From Kocuria palustris (GTDB taxonomy: Bacteria > Actinomycetota > Actinomycetes > Actinomycetales > Micrococcaceae), in assembly GCF_016907795.1 (NCBI RefSeq), contig NZ_JAFBCR010000001.1, forward strand, positions 2,108,001 through 2,172,000: a stretch of 64,000 nucleotides of DNA, in the 5' to 3' direction. The position numbers and the translations under genes are program-made. Below are positions 1-8,104 of this stretch, in pieces (position 1 is the first letter of the stretch; each line of letters begins with the position of its first letter). The notes under the pieces are model-generated. The model was given only the letters and a program-made list of their open reading frames with translations, was not told the DNA's origin and made no database searches.

Positions 1-2
1 TC

Positions 3-1559
3 CTGGAGATCTCCATCGTCGGCTTCGCGCTGCTGATGCTCGCGATCGTGGGCGGCGGCTGGGTCGCCGACACCGACTGGGGCGTCGCGCTGTTCACCCT
101 GGACCGCGTGACGCTGGCGTGGTTCGTGATCATCTACGGCTTCGTGGCAGCCGTGCTGCCCGTGTGGCTGCTGCTGAGCCCGCGCGACTACCTCTCGACC
201 TTCATGAAGGTCGGCACCATCCTCCTGCTGGCGGTGGCCATCGTCGTCGTCCGTCCGGAGATCTCGGTGCCGGCGGTCTCGGAGTTCGCCGGGCGCACCG
301 ACGGCCCCGTGTTCTCCGGCGCGCTGTTCCCGTTCCTGTTCGTCACGATCGCCTGCGGCGCCCTGTCCGGGTTCCACGCGCTGATCGCCTCGGGCACCAC
401 CCCCAAGATGATCGAGAAGGAGCGCCAGACGCGCCTGATCGGCTACGGCGGCATGCTCATGGAGTCCTTCGTGGCGATCATGGCGCTGGTCGCTGCGATC
501 TCGATCGACCGGGGCATCTACTTCGCCATGAACTCCTCGCCCGCCGCCACCGGCGGCACGGTCGAGGGTGCCGTGGCCTGGGTGAACTCGCTGGGACTGG
601 CCGGTGTGGACGTCACACCGGAGCAGATCCAGGGCACGGCAGACGCCGTGGGCGAGGAGTCGATCGTCTCGCGCACCGGCGGCGCGCCCACCCTCGCTGT
701 GGGCCTGGCCGGGATCATGAACCAGTGGTTCGGCGGAGCCTCCATGATGAGCTTCTGGTACCACTTCGCGATCATGTTCGAGGCGCTGTTCATCCTCACC
801 GCCGTCGACGCCGGCACCCGTGTGGCCCGCTTCATGCTCAGCGATTCGCTCGGCAACTTCATCCCGCGCTTCCGCGACCCGGACTGGCGGCTGGGAGCGT
901 GGCTGACCACGGCGCTCATGGTGGCCGGCTGGGGATCGATCCTGATCCTCGGCGTCACCGACCCGCTGGGCGGCATCAACACCTTCTACCCGCTGTTCGG
1001 CATCGCCAATCAGCTGCTGGCCGCGATCGCGCTGGCGGTCTGCCTGACGATCGCCGCCTCCCGGGGCCGCTTCGGCTACCTGTGGATCATCATCGTCCCG
1101 CTGGCCTTCGACTTCGCCGTGACGGTCACGGGCTCGTGGCAGAAGATCTTCTCCTCGAACCCCGCGATCGGCTACTGGGCGAACAACGCGGCCTTCCGCA
1201 AGGCGCTGGCCGATGGCGAGACGAGCCACGGCACCGCGCAGACGACGGAGGCGATGGAGGCGGTCGTGCGCAACACGACCGTGCAGGGCACCCTGTCCAT
1301 CCTGTTCGTGGTGCTGACGATCACGGTCGTGGTCATGGCCGTCATCCGCACCATCCAGCACTACCGCGCGCACGGGAAGATCGGCATGCAGGATCTCAGC
1401 GGGCAGGCCGTCGGGCACGAGGACCCGTACGTCGAGTCACGGTTCTATGCTCCGGCCGGCTTCATCATGACGCCGTCGGAGAAGCAGCTGGCCCAGCGCT
1501 GGGAGCAGATCCCGATCGAGCAGCGCACTCCCGGCGGACTGTCGGGGCACGGGCACTGA
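3..1559 (+). CDS. cstA: Carbon starvation protein CstA, C-terminal part (5' truncated by window edge)
   Basis: The frame is open from the first bases, so the N-terminus lies outside the window; 518 residues are visible and CstA proteins usually have about 700-750. The product is a multi-spanning membrane protein of the CstA/BtsT family, whose members import pyruvate or peptides and are induced on carbon limitation. Family-typical stretches visible are LPVWLLLSPRDYLSTFMK and the glycine-rich CGALSGFHALIASGTTPK, followed by several hydrophobic spans and a polar C-terminal tail (HYRAHGKIG...). It is followed by the small YbdD-type gene, the usual partner of cstA. A strong hairpin separates the two genes. 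Identity is secure; substrate is inferred from the family. Confidence 0.93.
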   Translation: MEISIVGFALLMLAIVGGGWVADTDWGVALFTLDRVTLAWFVIIYGFVAAVLPVWLLLSPRDYLSTFMKVGTILLLAVAIVVVRPEISVPAVSEFAGRTDGPVFSGALFPFLFVTIACGALSGFHALIASGTTPKMIEKERQTRLIGYGGMLMESFVAIMALVAAISIDRGIYFAMNSSPAATGGTVEGAVAWVNSLGLAGVDVTPEQIQGTADAVGEESIVSRTGGAPTLAVGLAGIMNQWFGGASMMSFWYHFAIMFEALFILTAVDAGTRVARFMLSDSLGNFIPRFRDPDWRLGAWLTTALMVAGWGSILILGVTDPLGGINTFYPLFGIANQLLAAIALAVCLTIAASRGRFGYLWIIIVPLAFDFAVTVTGSWQKIFSSNPAIGYWANNAAFRKALADGETSHGTAQTTEAMEAVVRNTTVQGTLSILFVVLTITVVVMAVIRTIQHYRAHGKIGMQDLSGQAVGHEDPYVESRFYAPAGFIMTPSEKQLAQRWEQIPIEQRTPGGLSGHGH

Positions 1560-1563
1560 GGCG

Positions 1564-1600
1564 GCGCTCGTCGTCGGGAGACGACCCCGACGACGAGCGC
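1564..1600 (+). terminator. Intercistronic hairpin between cstA and ybdD
   Basis: A perfect 15-bp inverted repeat (1564-1578 with 1586-1600) encloses a 7-nt loop directly after the cstA stop. There is no T-tract. It may act as a partial terminator or as a 3' stabiliser that sets different levels of the two proteins. Confidence 0.6.
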
Positions 1601-1638
1601 GGCCATCGCACGGCACGACGAGAGGAGGAGAGGACCAG

Positions 1639-1833
1639 ATGACGTCGATCCTCGAGGCGGTGTCCTCGTTGAAGCGGTTCGCCGACGGTGTGCTGGGCGC
1701 CGACAAGTACCAGCGCTATCTGGAGCACCACCGCGCCCACGGGTGCGAGGGGGAGAAGCCCATGACCGAGCGCGAGTTCTGGCGCAGCTGGCAGGACTGG
1801 CAGGAGCGCCACCCGGAGGGCCGCTGCTGCTGA
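1639..1833 (+). CDS. ybdD: YbdD/YjiX family small protein (CstA-associated)
   Basis: The 64-residue protein starts at ATG 1639, with a purine-rich GAGAGGAGGAGAGGA ribosome-binding region just upstream. It has the family pattern: DKYQRYLEHHRAHGCEGEKPMTEREFW in two contiguous pieces (residues about 25-51) and a Cys-rich end (GRCC). YbdD/YjiX proteins are small soluble proteins encoded directly after cstA or btsT and needed for or modulating those transporters. Synteny and length agree with the family. Exact biochemical role is not established from sequence. Confidence 0.88.
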   Translation: MTSILEAVSSLKRFADGVLGADKYQRYLEHHRAHGCEGEKPMTEREFWRSWQDWQERHPEGRCC

Positions 1834-1856
1834 AGCGGGGCGCCAGGTTCTGCCTC

Positions 1857-1910
1857 CAGTGGCCCTGTGGTGTGCGTCTCGAGCTCGAGAAGCACACCGC
1901 GGGGCCACTG
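1857..1910. repeat. 54-bp near-perfect palindrome downstream of ybdD
   Basis: Bases 1857-1910 read almost identically on both strands, centred on the GAGCTC at 1881-1886; only three base pairs out of 27 fail to match (one more pair, 1856/1911, extends it). Copies of GGCGCC lie on either side (1839-1844 and 1919-1924). It lies between the ybdD stop and the next gene, so termination is one role, but there is no loop and no T-tract; a protein-binding palindrome or repeat element is also possible. Confidence 0.7.
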
Positions 1911-1971
1911 GTTCGTGGGGCGCCGGAATCGCATCGTCCCGGATGGTGACGACGTGTCATCATGGAGGTCT

Positions 1972-2454
1972 ATGGGATTCCTCAGCGAGCATCGGGCACA
2001 GCGCCGCGATGAGAAGCAGTTGGGTCTGGGCGTGTGGCGTCGCGCCCATGACCGGTTCCGGCGCGGGCTCGATCGCTTTCACCAGGTGCTCGAGCAGATC
2101 CAGGACGCCGGCCTGCAGGCCGCGGCCGTCCCCGCGGCCAACGAGCTGGCCGATCTGCTCCCCCGGGTGCGCGCGCTGTGCACGGCCGCGCAGGCGATGG
2201 CGCCCACGAACGACCAGGACATCCCCGGCTCCGAGGGCGGCTGGCTCAATGACCTCCATCGGGAGCTGTCAAGGGCGGGCAATGACATGGCCCAGGCGGC
2301 CGAAGCGCTGGCGCTGGCCCGCTTCCGCACGCCGGGCGTCGACCCGGAGACGGCCCGCGCCCAGCGCCTGGAGGCCGTGCGGCGGCGCACCGAGGCCGTC
2401 GGCGCGCATATCGTGCGCGGCGAGACGCTGGTGCAGGAGCACGGGGCGGTCTGA
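1972..2454 (+). CDS. Hypothetical helical protein
   Basis: I do not recognise this 160-residue protein. The ATG at 1972 is chosen because GGAGG sits at 1964-1968; longer readings would begin inside the palindrome upstream. It is soluble, rich in Arg, Ala, Leu and Gln, with no signal peptide or membrane span. Heptad-like stretches (RRGLDRFHQVLEQIQDAG, residues about 23-50; PETARAQRLEAVRRRTEAV near the C-terminus) suggest a long helical bundle or coiled coil. It stands alone between ybdD and the convergent response-regulator gene. Codon use matches the neighbours, so it is probably a real lineage-specific gene. Confidence 0.7.
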   Translation: MGFLSEHRAQRRDEKQLGLGVWRRAHDRFRRGLDRFHQVLEQIQDAGLQAAAVPAANELADLLPRVRALCTAAQAMAPTNDQDIPGSEGGWLNDLHRELSRAGNDMAQAAEALALARFRTPGVDPETARAQRLEAVRRRTEAVGAHIVRGETLVQEHGAV

Positions 2455-2557
2455 GGCGAACGGCCGCAGCGCCGTCGCCGAAGGCGAGCTGCCCGGACGC
2501 ATCGCTCTGATGCAGCTGCAGCGGCTGCGTGCTGATCCGCAGCCCGCGCCCTCGGGC

Positions 2558-3199
2558 TCAGATGAGCCGCTGCTCCCTGGCCCGGTGCACGGCGGCGGTC
2601 CGGTTGTCCACGCCGAGCTTGTCGTAGACGTGCAGCAGGTGCGTCTTGACGGTGGCCTCGGAGATCACGAGCTGCGCTGCCAGCTCGCGGTTGCTTGCTC
2701 CCGTGGCCAGTCCCTGCAGAATCTCAATCTCCCGTGCGCTGAGGCTCTGCGCCGGGCGAGCCGCCCGCTGCACGAGCTGCTGGGTCACCGACGGCGCCAG
2801 CACGGAGCGACCCTGCGCGGTCTGGCGCACGGCCTCTCGCAGCTGCTCGGCGGGGGAGTCCTTGAGCAGATAGCCGGTGGCTCCGGCCTCCAGCGCGGAG
2901 ACGATGTCCGCCTGCGTCTCGTAGGTGGTCAGGACCAGGACGGGAGGCCCGCCGCGGTCGCGGAGCCTGCGGATGGCCGTGGGCCCATCCATGGTCGGCA
3001 TCTGCAGGTCCATGATCACGACGTCCACGGGCTGGTCGTCGAGGGCGGCCAGGGCTTGGGCCCCGTCGCCTGCCTCCGCGAGGACCGCGAGCGTGCCGTC
3101 GGCCTCGAGCAGTGCCTTCAGCCCGGCGCGCACGACGGGGTGGTCGTCCACGAGCAGCAGGCCCAGAGGGGTCTCGGTCGTCGGGGCGGGGTGGGTCAT
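2558..3199 (-). CDS. NarL/LuxR-family response regulator
   Basis: The 213-residue protein has an N-terminal receiver domain (about residues 12-128) with the acidic pair VDDH, phospho-acceptor Asp64 in VIMDLQMP, switch residue Thr (LTTYET) and Lys113 in LLKD. It ends in a LuxR-type HTH (about 150-213; LSAREIEILQGLATGASNR, then SEATVKTHLLHVYDKL). The start overlaps the histidine kinase stop by 4 bp (ATGA), so the two are translationally coupled. The divergent FtsX-type ABC transporter is the likely target, as in LiaR/DesR-like systems; the palindrome at 4545-4562 is a candidate operator. Confidence 0.93.
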   Translation of the reverse strand: MTHPAPTTETPLGLLLVDDHPVVRAGLKALLEADGTLAVLAEAGDGAQALAALDDQPVDVVIMDLQMPTMDGPTAIRRLRDRGGPPVLVLTTYETQADIVSALEAGATGYLLKDSPAEQLREAVRQTAQGRSVLAPSVTQQLVQRAARPAQSLSAREIEILQGLATGASNRELAAQLVISEATVKTHLLHVYDKLGVDNRTAAVHRAREQRLI

Positions 3200-4512
3200 G
3201 TCCGGTCTCGATCCTCCGAGGGCTGCTGCGGTGTGCTCGGCCGGGCGACGCGCGCGGGCAGCTGCAGAGCCGCTGCCGTGCCGGCTCCCGGGCGTGACTC
3301 GATCGACAGCTGCCCGCCGAGCTCGCGCGCACGTCGGCGCAGGTGGGGCAGGCCGTAGCCGCCGTCGCGCCCGGGCCTGTGCGGCGCTGCGGCGTCGAAT
3401 CCCACGCCGTCGTCGACGACGTCCAGGGTCACTGTCTCCGGCCAGTAGGCCAGGGTGACGGCCGCGCGGGAGGCGCGAGCATGGGTTTCGACGTTGCTCA
3501 GGCAGGTCTGGGCCGCGCGCAGGAGCACGGCCTCGGTCTCCTGCTCCAGGTCCCGGGGCTCTCCCTCGACCCGCAGGGAGACGCTCAGGCCGGTGCCTGC
3601 GGACTCGGCACGCCCCTGCAGGCCGTCGACCAGATCGCGCAGGGCCGATTCGAGCCCGGCGGCCAGGCGCGGCGAGGCCAGGCCCTGGACGAAGCGACGG
3701 GCCTCCGCGAGATCGGCCGAAGCCGTCGACTCCAGGACTCGCAGCTGCTCGGCGGCGGCGTCCGGGCGATCCTGCGCCAAGGAGTCCTGGGCGGCGCGGG
3801 AGAACAGCACGATCGAGGCGAGGCCCTGGGCCAGGGTGTCGTGGATCTCGCGGGAGAGCCGGTCGCGCTCGGCGAGCACCCCCGCGCGGTGCTCGCGGTG
3901 GGCGAGCTCCTCCCTGGCGGCCTGCAGCGCGACGACGGTACGGCGGTGGCGCTGGGCATCTCGCCACAGGGCCCGGTAGGCCCAGGCCGCGATCACGGCG
4001 AACACCGCGCCGAGGACCGGGCCGATGACCTGCCCGGTGCCGAAGCCCCCCGTGCCTGCGTGCAGAGCCTGGGTGGCGATCACCACCGCGGTGAGCCCGG
4101 CGACCGCAATCAGGCTCGGCACCGTCGGCAGCACAGCCTGGACGACGAAGAACAGCGGGAAGACCACCCAGGAGAAGTCCGGTGCGCGCAGAGCAAGCAG
4201 GCACCACAGCACGAGCACCGCCGCCAGCCACACGCCCGCGCTGGCCGGGCGCGCACGGGGACGGACGCCGAGGAAGGCCCGATGCTCCGTGACGGTGCCG
4301 CTCAGATAGGCGAGGCCCAGCAGCACGGACAGGGCCAGCGGCCACAGGGCGCCGGGCCAGGAGGCGCCGATCAGGAACCGGCCCACTGCCAGCCCCAGCA
4401 GCCCGGCGAAGCTCACGTGCAGGATCACGCGCATGGCCCGCAGCACGGCGGGAGTCGCAGCGGCCTCGTCGGAGTCCGGGCCGAGGGCTCGGTCGGCGGC
4501 GGAGGTGGTCAT
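3196..4512 (-). CDS. DesK/NarX-type sensor histidine kinase
   Basis: The 438-residue membrane kinase has five or six hydrophobic spans in the first 180 residues and no large extracellular domain, so it probably senses membrane state or a signal within the membrane. A HisKA_3 dimerisation helix follows (LAERDRLSREIHDTLAQG) with the phospho-accepting His224. A HATPase domain near the C-terminus shows CLSNVETHA (N box) and DDGVGFD (G1 box). It forms an operon with the response regulator and is divergent from the ABC genes at 4702-6622. The inducing signal is unknown. Confidence 0.92.
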   Translation of the reverse strand: MTTSAADRALGPDSDEAAATPAVLRAMRVILHVSFAGLLGLAVGRFLIGASWPGALWPLALSVLLGLAYLSGTVTEHRAFLGVRPRARPASAGVWLAAVLVLWCLLALRAPDFSWVVFPLFFVVQAVLPTVPSLIAVAGLTAVVIATQALHAGTGGFGTGQVIGPVLGAVFAVIAAWAYRALWRDAQRHRRTVVALQAAREELAHREHRAGVLAERDRLSREIHDTLAQGLASIVLFSRAAQDSLAQDRPDAAAEQLRVLESTASADLAEARRFVQGLASPRLAAGLESALRDLVDGLQGRAESAGTGLSVSLRVEGEPRDLEQETEAVLLRAAQTCLSNVETHARASRAAVTLAYWPETVTLDVVDDGVGFDAAAPHRPGRDGGYGLPHLRRRARELGGQLSIESRPGAGTAAALQLPARVARPSTPQQPSEDRDRT

Positions 4513-4544
4513 CGCTCCAGCCTACGGATCCTGCCGGACGGGGC

Positions 4545-4562
4545 ATCAGCCGATCGGCTGAT
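4545..4562. promoter_or_regulatory. Perfect 18-bp palindrome in divergent kinase/ABC promoter region
   Basis: ATCAGCCGATCGGCTGAT is identical on both strands. It lies in the 190-bp region between the histidine kinase start (4512) and the permease start (4702), where a dimeric response regulator would be expected to bind. No T-tract follows it, and no transcript ends here, which argues against a terminator. Confidence 0.55.
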
Positions 4563-4701
4563 CTCGGGGTGCGCCGTTCGGTGTGCTCAGGACCCCACCG
4601 CCGTCCGATGCGCCCGAGACCTGCCACGGCGGACAGTGGAGCCATCGCACAACGCCGGGAAGCCACCCGGCCCCTCGAACCATCCGCCAGGAGTGACCAG
4701 C

Positions 4702-5811
4702 ATGTTCCTCTCCCTGCGCGATCTGCGCTTCGCGCGCGGTCGCTTCGCCCTGATCGGCTCCGTGGTCGCCATGATCACGCTGCTCGTCGTCATGCTCACC
4801 GGCCTGACCGACGGTCTGGGCCGCCAGTCCACCTCCGCCCTCGAGGCGCTCGAGGCCCTGCGCATCGTCCTGGCCGCGGGCAGCGACGGCGAGGATCCCT
4901 CCTACAGCGATTCCCGCATCGACGCCCAGCAGGCCGGGTCGTGGGCCCGCGCCGAGGGCGTCGAGTCCGCCGAGCGCTTCGACGTCGGGCGCGCTCAGCT
5001 CGAGCACGACGGCGCCTCGGCTTCGGCTGCCGTGCTCGCCCTGCAGCCGGGCACCGAGCTGGCCCCGGACCTCGAGATCCTCGAAGGACGGCCCCGTCCG
5101 GGGGCCGGGCAGACCGTCCTGTCGCAGGAGACGGCCCAGTCGCTGGGCGTCGGTGTCGGCGACGAGCTGGACGCGGGTGCGCTGAAGCTGACGGTCATCG
5201 GCATCGCGGCCGATGAGTGGTACTCGCACTCCCCGGTGGTGTGGACCTCGACCGAGGACTCCGCGCAGCTGCTGCGCATGGGCGACGGCCAGAGCAGCGC
5301 GCTGGCCGTCTTCCCCGCCGACGGCCTGAACGGCAACGAGCTCGAGGATCGGATGACCGATCAGGACGAGGCCGCAGGCACCTGGAGCGCCGGCACGCGC
5401 GACTCCTTCGCGGCACTGCCCGCCTACAGCTCGGAGCGCGGCTCCCTGCTGATGATGCAGGCCTTCCTCTACGGCATCGGCGCGCTCGTGGTGATCGCGT
5501 TCCTGACCGTGTGGAGCATCCAGCGCACCCGTGAGGTCGCGATCCTGCGCGCCCTGGGGGCCTCTCGCGGCTGGGTGCTGCGCGATGCGCTGGCCCAGTC
5601 GGCGGCCGTCCTGCTGGGCGGAACCGCGCTCGGACTGGTGCTCGGCGGCCTCGGCGGCGCCCTGGTGACAGGAGCGGTGCCGTTCAGCCTCACGCCGACC
5701 ACCACCCTGGTGCCCGCCCTGGGGATCCTGCTGCTCGGCTTGGCCGCCGCGCTGCTGGCCGTGCGCCGGGTCGCTCGCGTGGACCCGCAGATCGCGCTGT
5801 CCGCGGCCTGA
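4702..5811 (+). CDS. FtsX-like ABC transporter permease
   Basis: The 369-residue protein starts at ATG 4702 with AGGAG about 10 bases upstream. It has one N-terminal membrane span (about residues 15-38), an extracytoplasmic domain of about 200 residues, and three C-terminal spans forming an FtsX domain (the first begins FLYGIGALVVIAFLTVW; after it comes QRTREVAILRALGASRGWV, the usual FtsX cytoplasmic loop). This architecture fits MacB/DevC/LolC-type permeases that export or extract hydrophobic substrates rather than import nutrients. The ATPase gene follows 43 bp downstream; together with the divergent two-component pair this looks like an envelope-stress or antimicrobial-peptide response module. 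Substrate unknown. Confidence 0.87.
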   Translation: MFLSLRDLRFARGRFALIGSVVAMITLLVVMLTGLTDGLGRQSTSALEALEALRIVLAAGSDGEDPSYSDSRIDAQQAGSWARAEGVESAERFDVGRAQLEHDGASASAAVLALQPGTELAPDLEILEGRPRPGAGQTVLSQETAQSLGVGVGDELDAGALKLTVIGIAADEWYSHSPVVWTSTEDSAQLLRMGDGQSSALAVFPADGLNGNELEDRMTDQDEAAGTWSAGTRDSFAALPAYSSERGSLLMMQAFLYGIGALVVIAFLTVWSIQRTREVAILRALGASRGWVLRDALAQSAAVLLGGTALGLVLGGLGGALVTGAVPFSLTPTTTLVPALGILLLGLAAALLAVRRVARVDPQIALSAA

Positions 5812-5854
5812 GCCCCTGCCTGCTTTCCGCCCTCTGCTTCCGAAGGAGCCCGAC

Positions 5855-6622
5855 ATGACTGTGCTGTCCACCGTCCCCGCCCCCTGGCAGTCCGCCGAGG
5901 CTGCTGAGCGCGTCGATTCCTCAGCCGCGCTGCGGCTGCGCGACGTCCGCCTCAGCTGGCCCGACGGCCAGGGCGACGACGGGCGCCCCCAACTGGTCCA
6001 CGCCCTCGACGGCGTCTCCATGGAGGCACCCGCCGGGGTCCTCACCGCGGTCACGGGGCCGTCGGGCTCGGGCAAGTCCTCCCTGCTGTCCGTCGTGGCC
6101 GGTCTGGTCGGAGCGAGCTCGGGGCAGGTGCTGATCGACGGCCGCGACGTCGTGCAGATGACCCCAGAGCAGCGCGCCGAGATGCGCCGGACCCGGGTGG
6201 GCGTCGTGTTCCAGCAGCCCAATCTGCTGGCCTCGCTGACCGCTCGGGAGCAGCTGCTGCTCACCGCGCACATCGGCGGACAGGATCGGCGCCGGCGCCG
6301 GGAGGCGGCCAGGCGCGCCGACGAGCTGTTCGAGCTGCTCGGGCTGGAGGCCGCCGCCGGTCGCAGGCCCCACCAGCTCTCGGGCGGTCAGCAGCAGCGG
6401 GTCAACATCGGCCGGGCGCTGATGTCGAGCCCGTCGGTGATGCTCGTCGACGAGCCCACGGCCGCGCTGGATCACGAGCGCTCGATCTCCGTCATGCAGA
6501 TGCTGCGAGACGCGACGCGGCGCTTCGGCACCGCCACGGTGCTGGTCACGCACGAGGCCGAGCTGCTGGAGGACGACGACCGCCGGCTGACCTTGGTCGA
6601 CGGGCGGCTCACGGCGGGGTGA
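5855..6622 (+). CDS. ABC transporter ATP-binding protein (MacB/LolD type)
   Basis: The 255-residue nucleotide-binding subunit shows Walker A GPSGSGKS (68-75), Q-loop Gln120 in VVFQQPNLL, signature LSGGQ (175-179), Walker B VMLVDE (195-200) and the switch His in VLVTHEAE. The RBS GAAGGAG precedes the ATG at 5855. It pairs with the FtsX-like permease upstream. The short loops and LVDEPTAALD wording are typical of the MacB/LolD subgroup. Confidence 0.93.
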   Translation: MTVLSTVPAPWQSAEAAERVDSSAALRLRDVRLSWPDGQGDDGRPQLVHALDGVSMEAPAGVLTAVTGPSGSGKSSLLSVVAGLVGASSGQVLIDGRDVVQMTPEQRAEMRRTRVGVVFQQPNLLASLTAREQLLLTAHIGGQDRRRRREAARRADELFELLGLEAAAGRRPHQLSGGQQQRVNIGRALMSSPSVMLVDEPTAALDHERSISVMQMLRDATRRFGTATVLVTHEAELLEDDDRRLTLVDGRLTAG

Positions 6623-6638
6623 ATCGGGGTTGGGTCGC

Positions 6639-7430
6639 TCAGGAGCGCTCGGCCGATAACTGCTGGGCGCCGAGCATCGTGCCCTGAAGAGCGGGCATCT
6701 CGAGCAGTGCCCCATTCGCGAAAGCTTGCAGGCGACGGTTGGCTGTGACCACCCAGCTGGCGCCGAGGCTCCCCTCCTGGGGGATCTCTCGCACGCTCAT
6801 GGTGTGGAGCTCGGCATCCTGGAACGGAGCGAAGGCTCGGCTCAGCAGCTTCTGGATCCTCGGCTGCGACAGCATCATCCAGGAATTCCGGTGTATATGC
6901 CTCAGGACCCTGACGCCGTTGACGAATTCCACGAAGTGCCCGTGGTTGCATCGCCGCTCGTTCACGCTGAGCTGGCCTGCGGGCGTGGAGCAGATGGTGT
7001 CGACCGCCAGCAGCATCTCCACGAGGATGCGAGTGGCCGACAGGAGCCTGAGCTGCAGGTCAGGGTCCTGCTGGCTTGCGGTCCGAGCTTCCTGGGTGCG
7101 CTTTCTGGCCTTCCAGCGACCCCTTGCGGGCGAGGTGGTGTCCGGCTCCGGAAGCGCAGGGCCTTCTTCCGGGATCTCGAAGCTCAGGAGATAGGACCCC
7201 GGTCCGTCCGTGCGCAGCGCGCAGCGCACCAGGGGGCGCTGCGCGGACGGCGCGGTTCCCATGCTCTCGCACATCACCGTGTTGCAGATCTCTGCGCAGG
7301 CATCGAACGCGTCGCGCGTGCGCTCATCGAAGACGAGTCGGGGCTTCAGCCAGATGGAATCGAACTCGACCCAGACGGAGTCATAGGCCTTGTGCGTGGA
7401 TGTCGTGGCAGAGGGAGAGCTGAGAATCAT
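6639..7430 (-). CDS. Orphan hypothetical protein in lower-GC DNA
   Basis: I do not recognise this 263-residue protein. The ATG at 7430 is preceded by AGGA and gives a plausible N-terminus; an upstream ATG at 7607 would add a Pro/Ser/Arg-rich stretch unlike coding sequence. The protein begins with a beta-type stretch (YDSVWVEFDSIWLKPRLVF), has a basic linker near the middle (ARGRWKARKRTQEARTAS) and then SATRILVEMLLAVDTICS. There is no signal peptide or clear membrane span. Base composition is visibly less GC-rich than in flanking genes and rare codons (AGA, AAA, ATA-type) are commoner. It lies next to tRNA-Thr, so acquisition by transfer is possible. Confidence 0.6.
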   Translation of the reverse strand: MILSSPSATTSTHKAYDSVWVEFDSIWLKPRLVFDERTRDAFDACAEICNTVMCESMGTAPSAQRPLVRCALRTDGPGSYLLSFEIPEEGPALPEPDTTSPARGRWKARKRTQEARTASQQDPDLQLRLLSATRILVEMLLAVDTICSTPAGQLSVNERRCNHGHFVEFVNGVRVLRHIHRNSWMMLSQPRIQKLLSRAFAPFQDAELHTMSVREIPQEGSLGASWVVTANRRLQAFANGALLEMPALQGTMLGAQQLSAERS

Positions 7431-7712
7431 TGCCGTCCTAGGGCTCAGCTGTCGACGTGGCGGGCTTCCGGGGGGAGAAGCTCCGTCCGTCTGACAGAGC
7501 GAGACGCGTGATGGGCAGGGCGCGCCAGGGTTCAACTTAGGCCTGAAGTGTGATGATGCCCAGGATTCGGTTGCCGGTGTTGCATGTCTTTGCAGGTTGA
7601 TGTCCATCAGACATCGCAGCTCTGTCCCTCGTCTCTGCGATCGACGGGGTGATCAGGGGGCTGCCTCGGAGATCGGATCTGCCGCGAGCTCCGGGCTGGC
7701 TCGTGTCGTGAG

Positions 7713-7760
7713 AGAACCCCCAGGCCGTCCCGTTCTCACGGGATCGGACCTGGGGGTTCT
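7713..7760 (-). terminator. Terminator of tRNA-Thr(CGT)
   Basis: A 12-bp perfect inverted repeat (7713-7724 with 7749-7760, AGAACCCCCAGG) encloses a second smaller hairpin (TCCCGT/ACGGGA). It begins 2 nt beyond the tRNA 3' end on the minus strand. The rest of 7431-7712 shows no gene I can support. Confidence 0.75.
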
Positions 7761-7762
7761 GC

Positions 7763-7838
7763 TGGAGCCGCCTGCCGGAATCGAACCGGCGACCTATTCA
7801 TTACGAGTGAATCGCTCTACCGACTGAGCTAAGGCGGC
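7763..7838 (-). tRNA. tRNA-Thr (anticodon CGT)
   Basis: The minus strand folds into a 76-nt cloverleaf: acceptor GCCGCCT/AGGCGGC, D-arm GCTC/GAGC, anticodon stem ATTCA/TGAAT with loop CTCGTAA (anticodon CGT, reads ACG), T-arm GCCGG/CCGGC with TTCGAAT, and an encoded 3' CCA. Confidence 0.97.
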
Positions 7839-8104
7839 GCGACCGGACCGCGGCGGGCCACAGCGCGGATGACACCATAGCACCGTCGAGCGGGCCGGTC
7901 ACATCCGTGCGGACGTCGAATCCGGGTCGAGATGCATGAGTGTTCGTCGTGTGTTCACCCTCACGTCGGTGCGAATCCGCGACCGCGCTCGGACCGGGGG
8001 AGAGCATGGTCGCTGCAGCCCCTCGTGCTGAGCGAGGCCCCTCCTGCTCCGAGACCGCCGCTGCACGGCGCGCTGAGCAGGCATCGATCGCTGAAGGACC
8101 GCAG

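Noticed and set aside
3200-4666. N-terminal extension of the response-regulator frame through the kinase gene.
   Set aside because: The extension overlaps the whole histidine kinase in another frame; the receiver domain starts properly at 3199.
7763-7838. attB-type duplication at the tRNA-Thr(CGT) 3' end marking an integrated island at 6639-7712.
   Set aside because: No second copy of the tRNA end was found at the far side, and no integrase is present.
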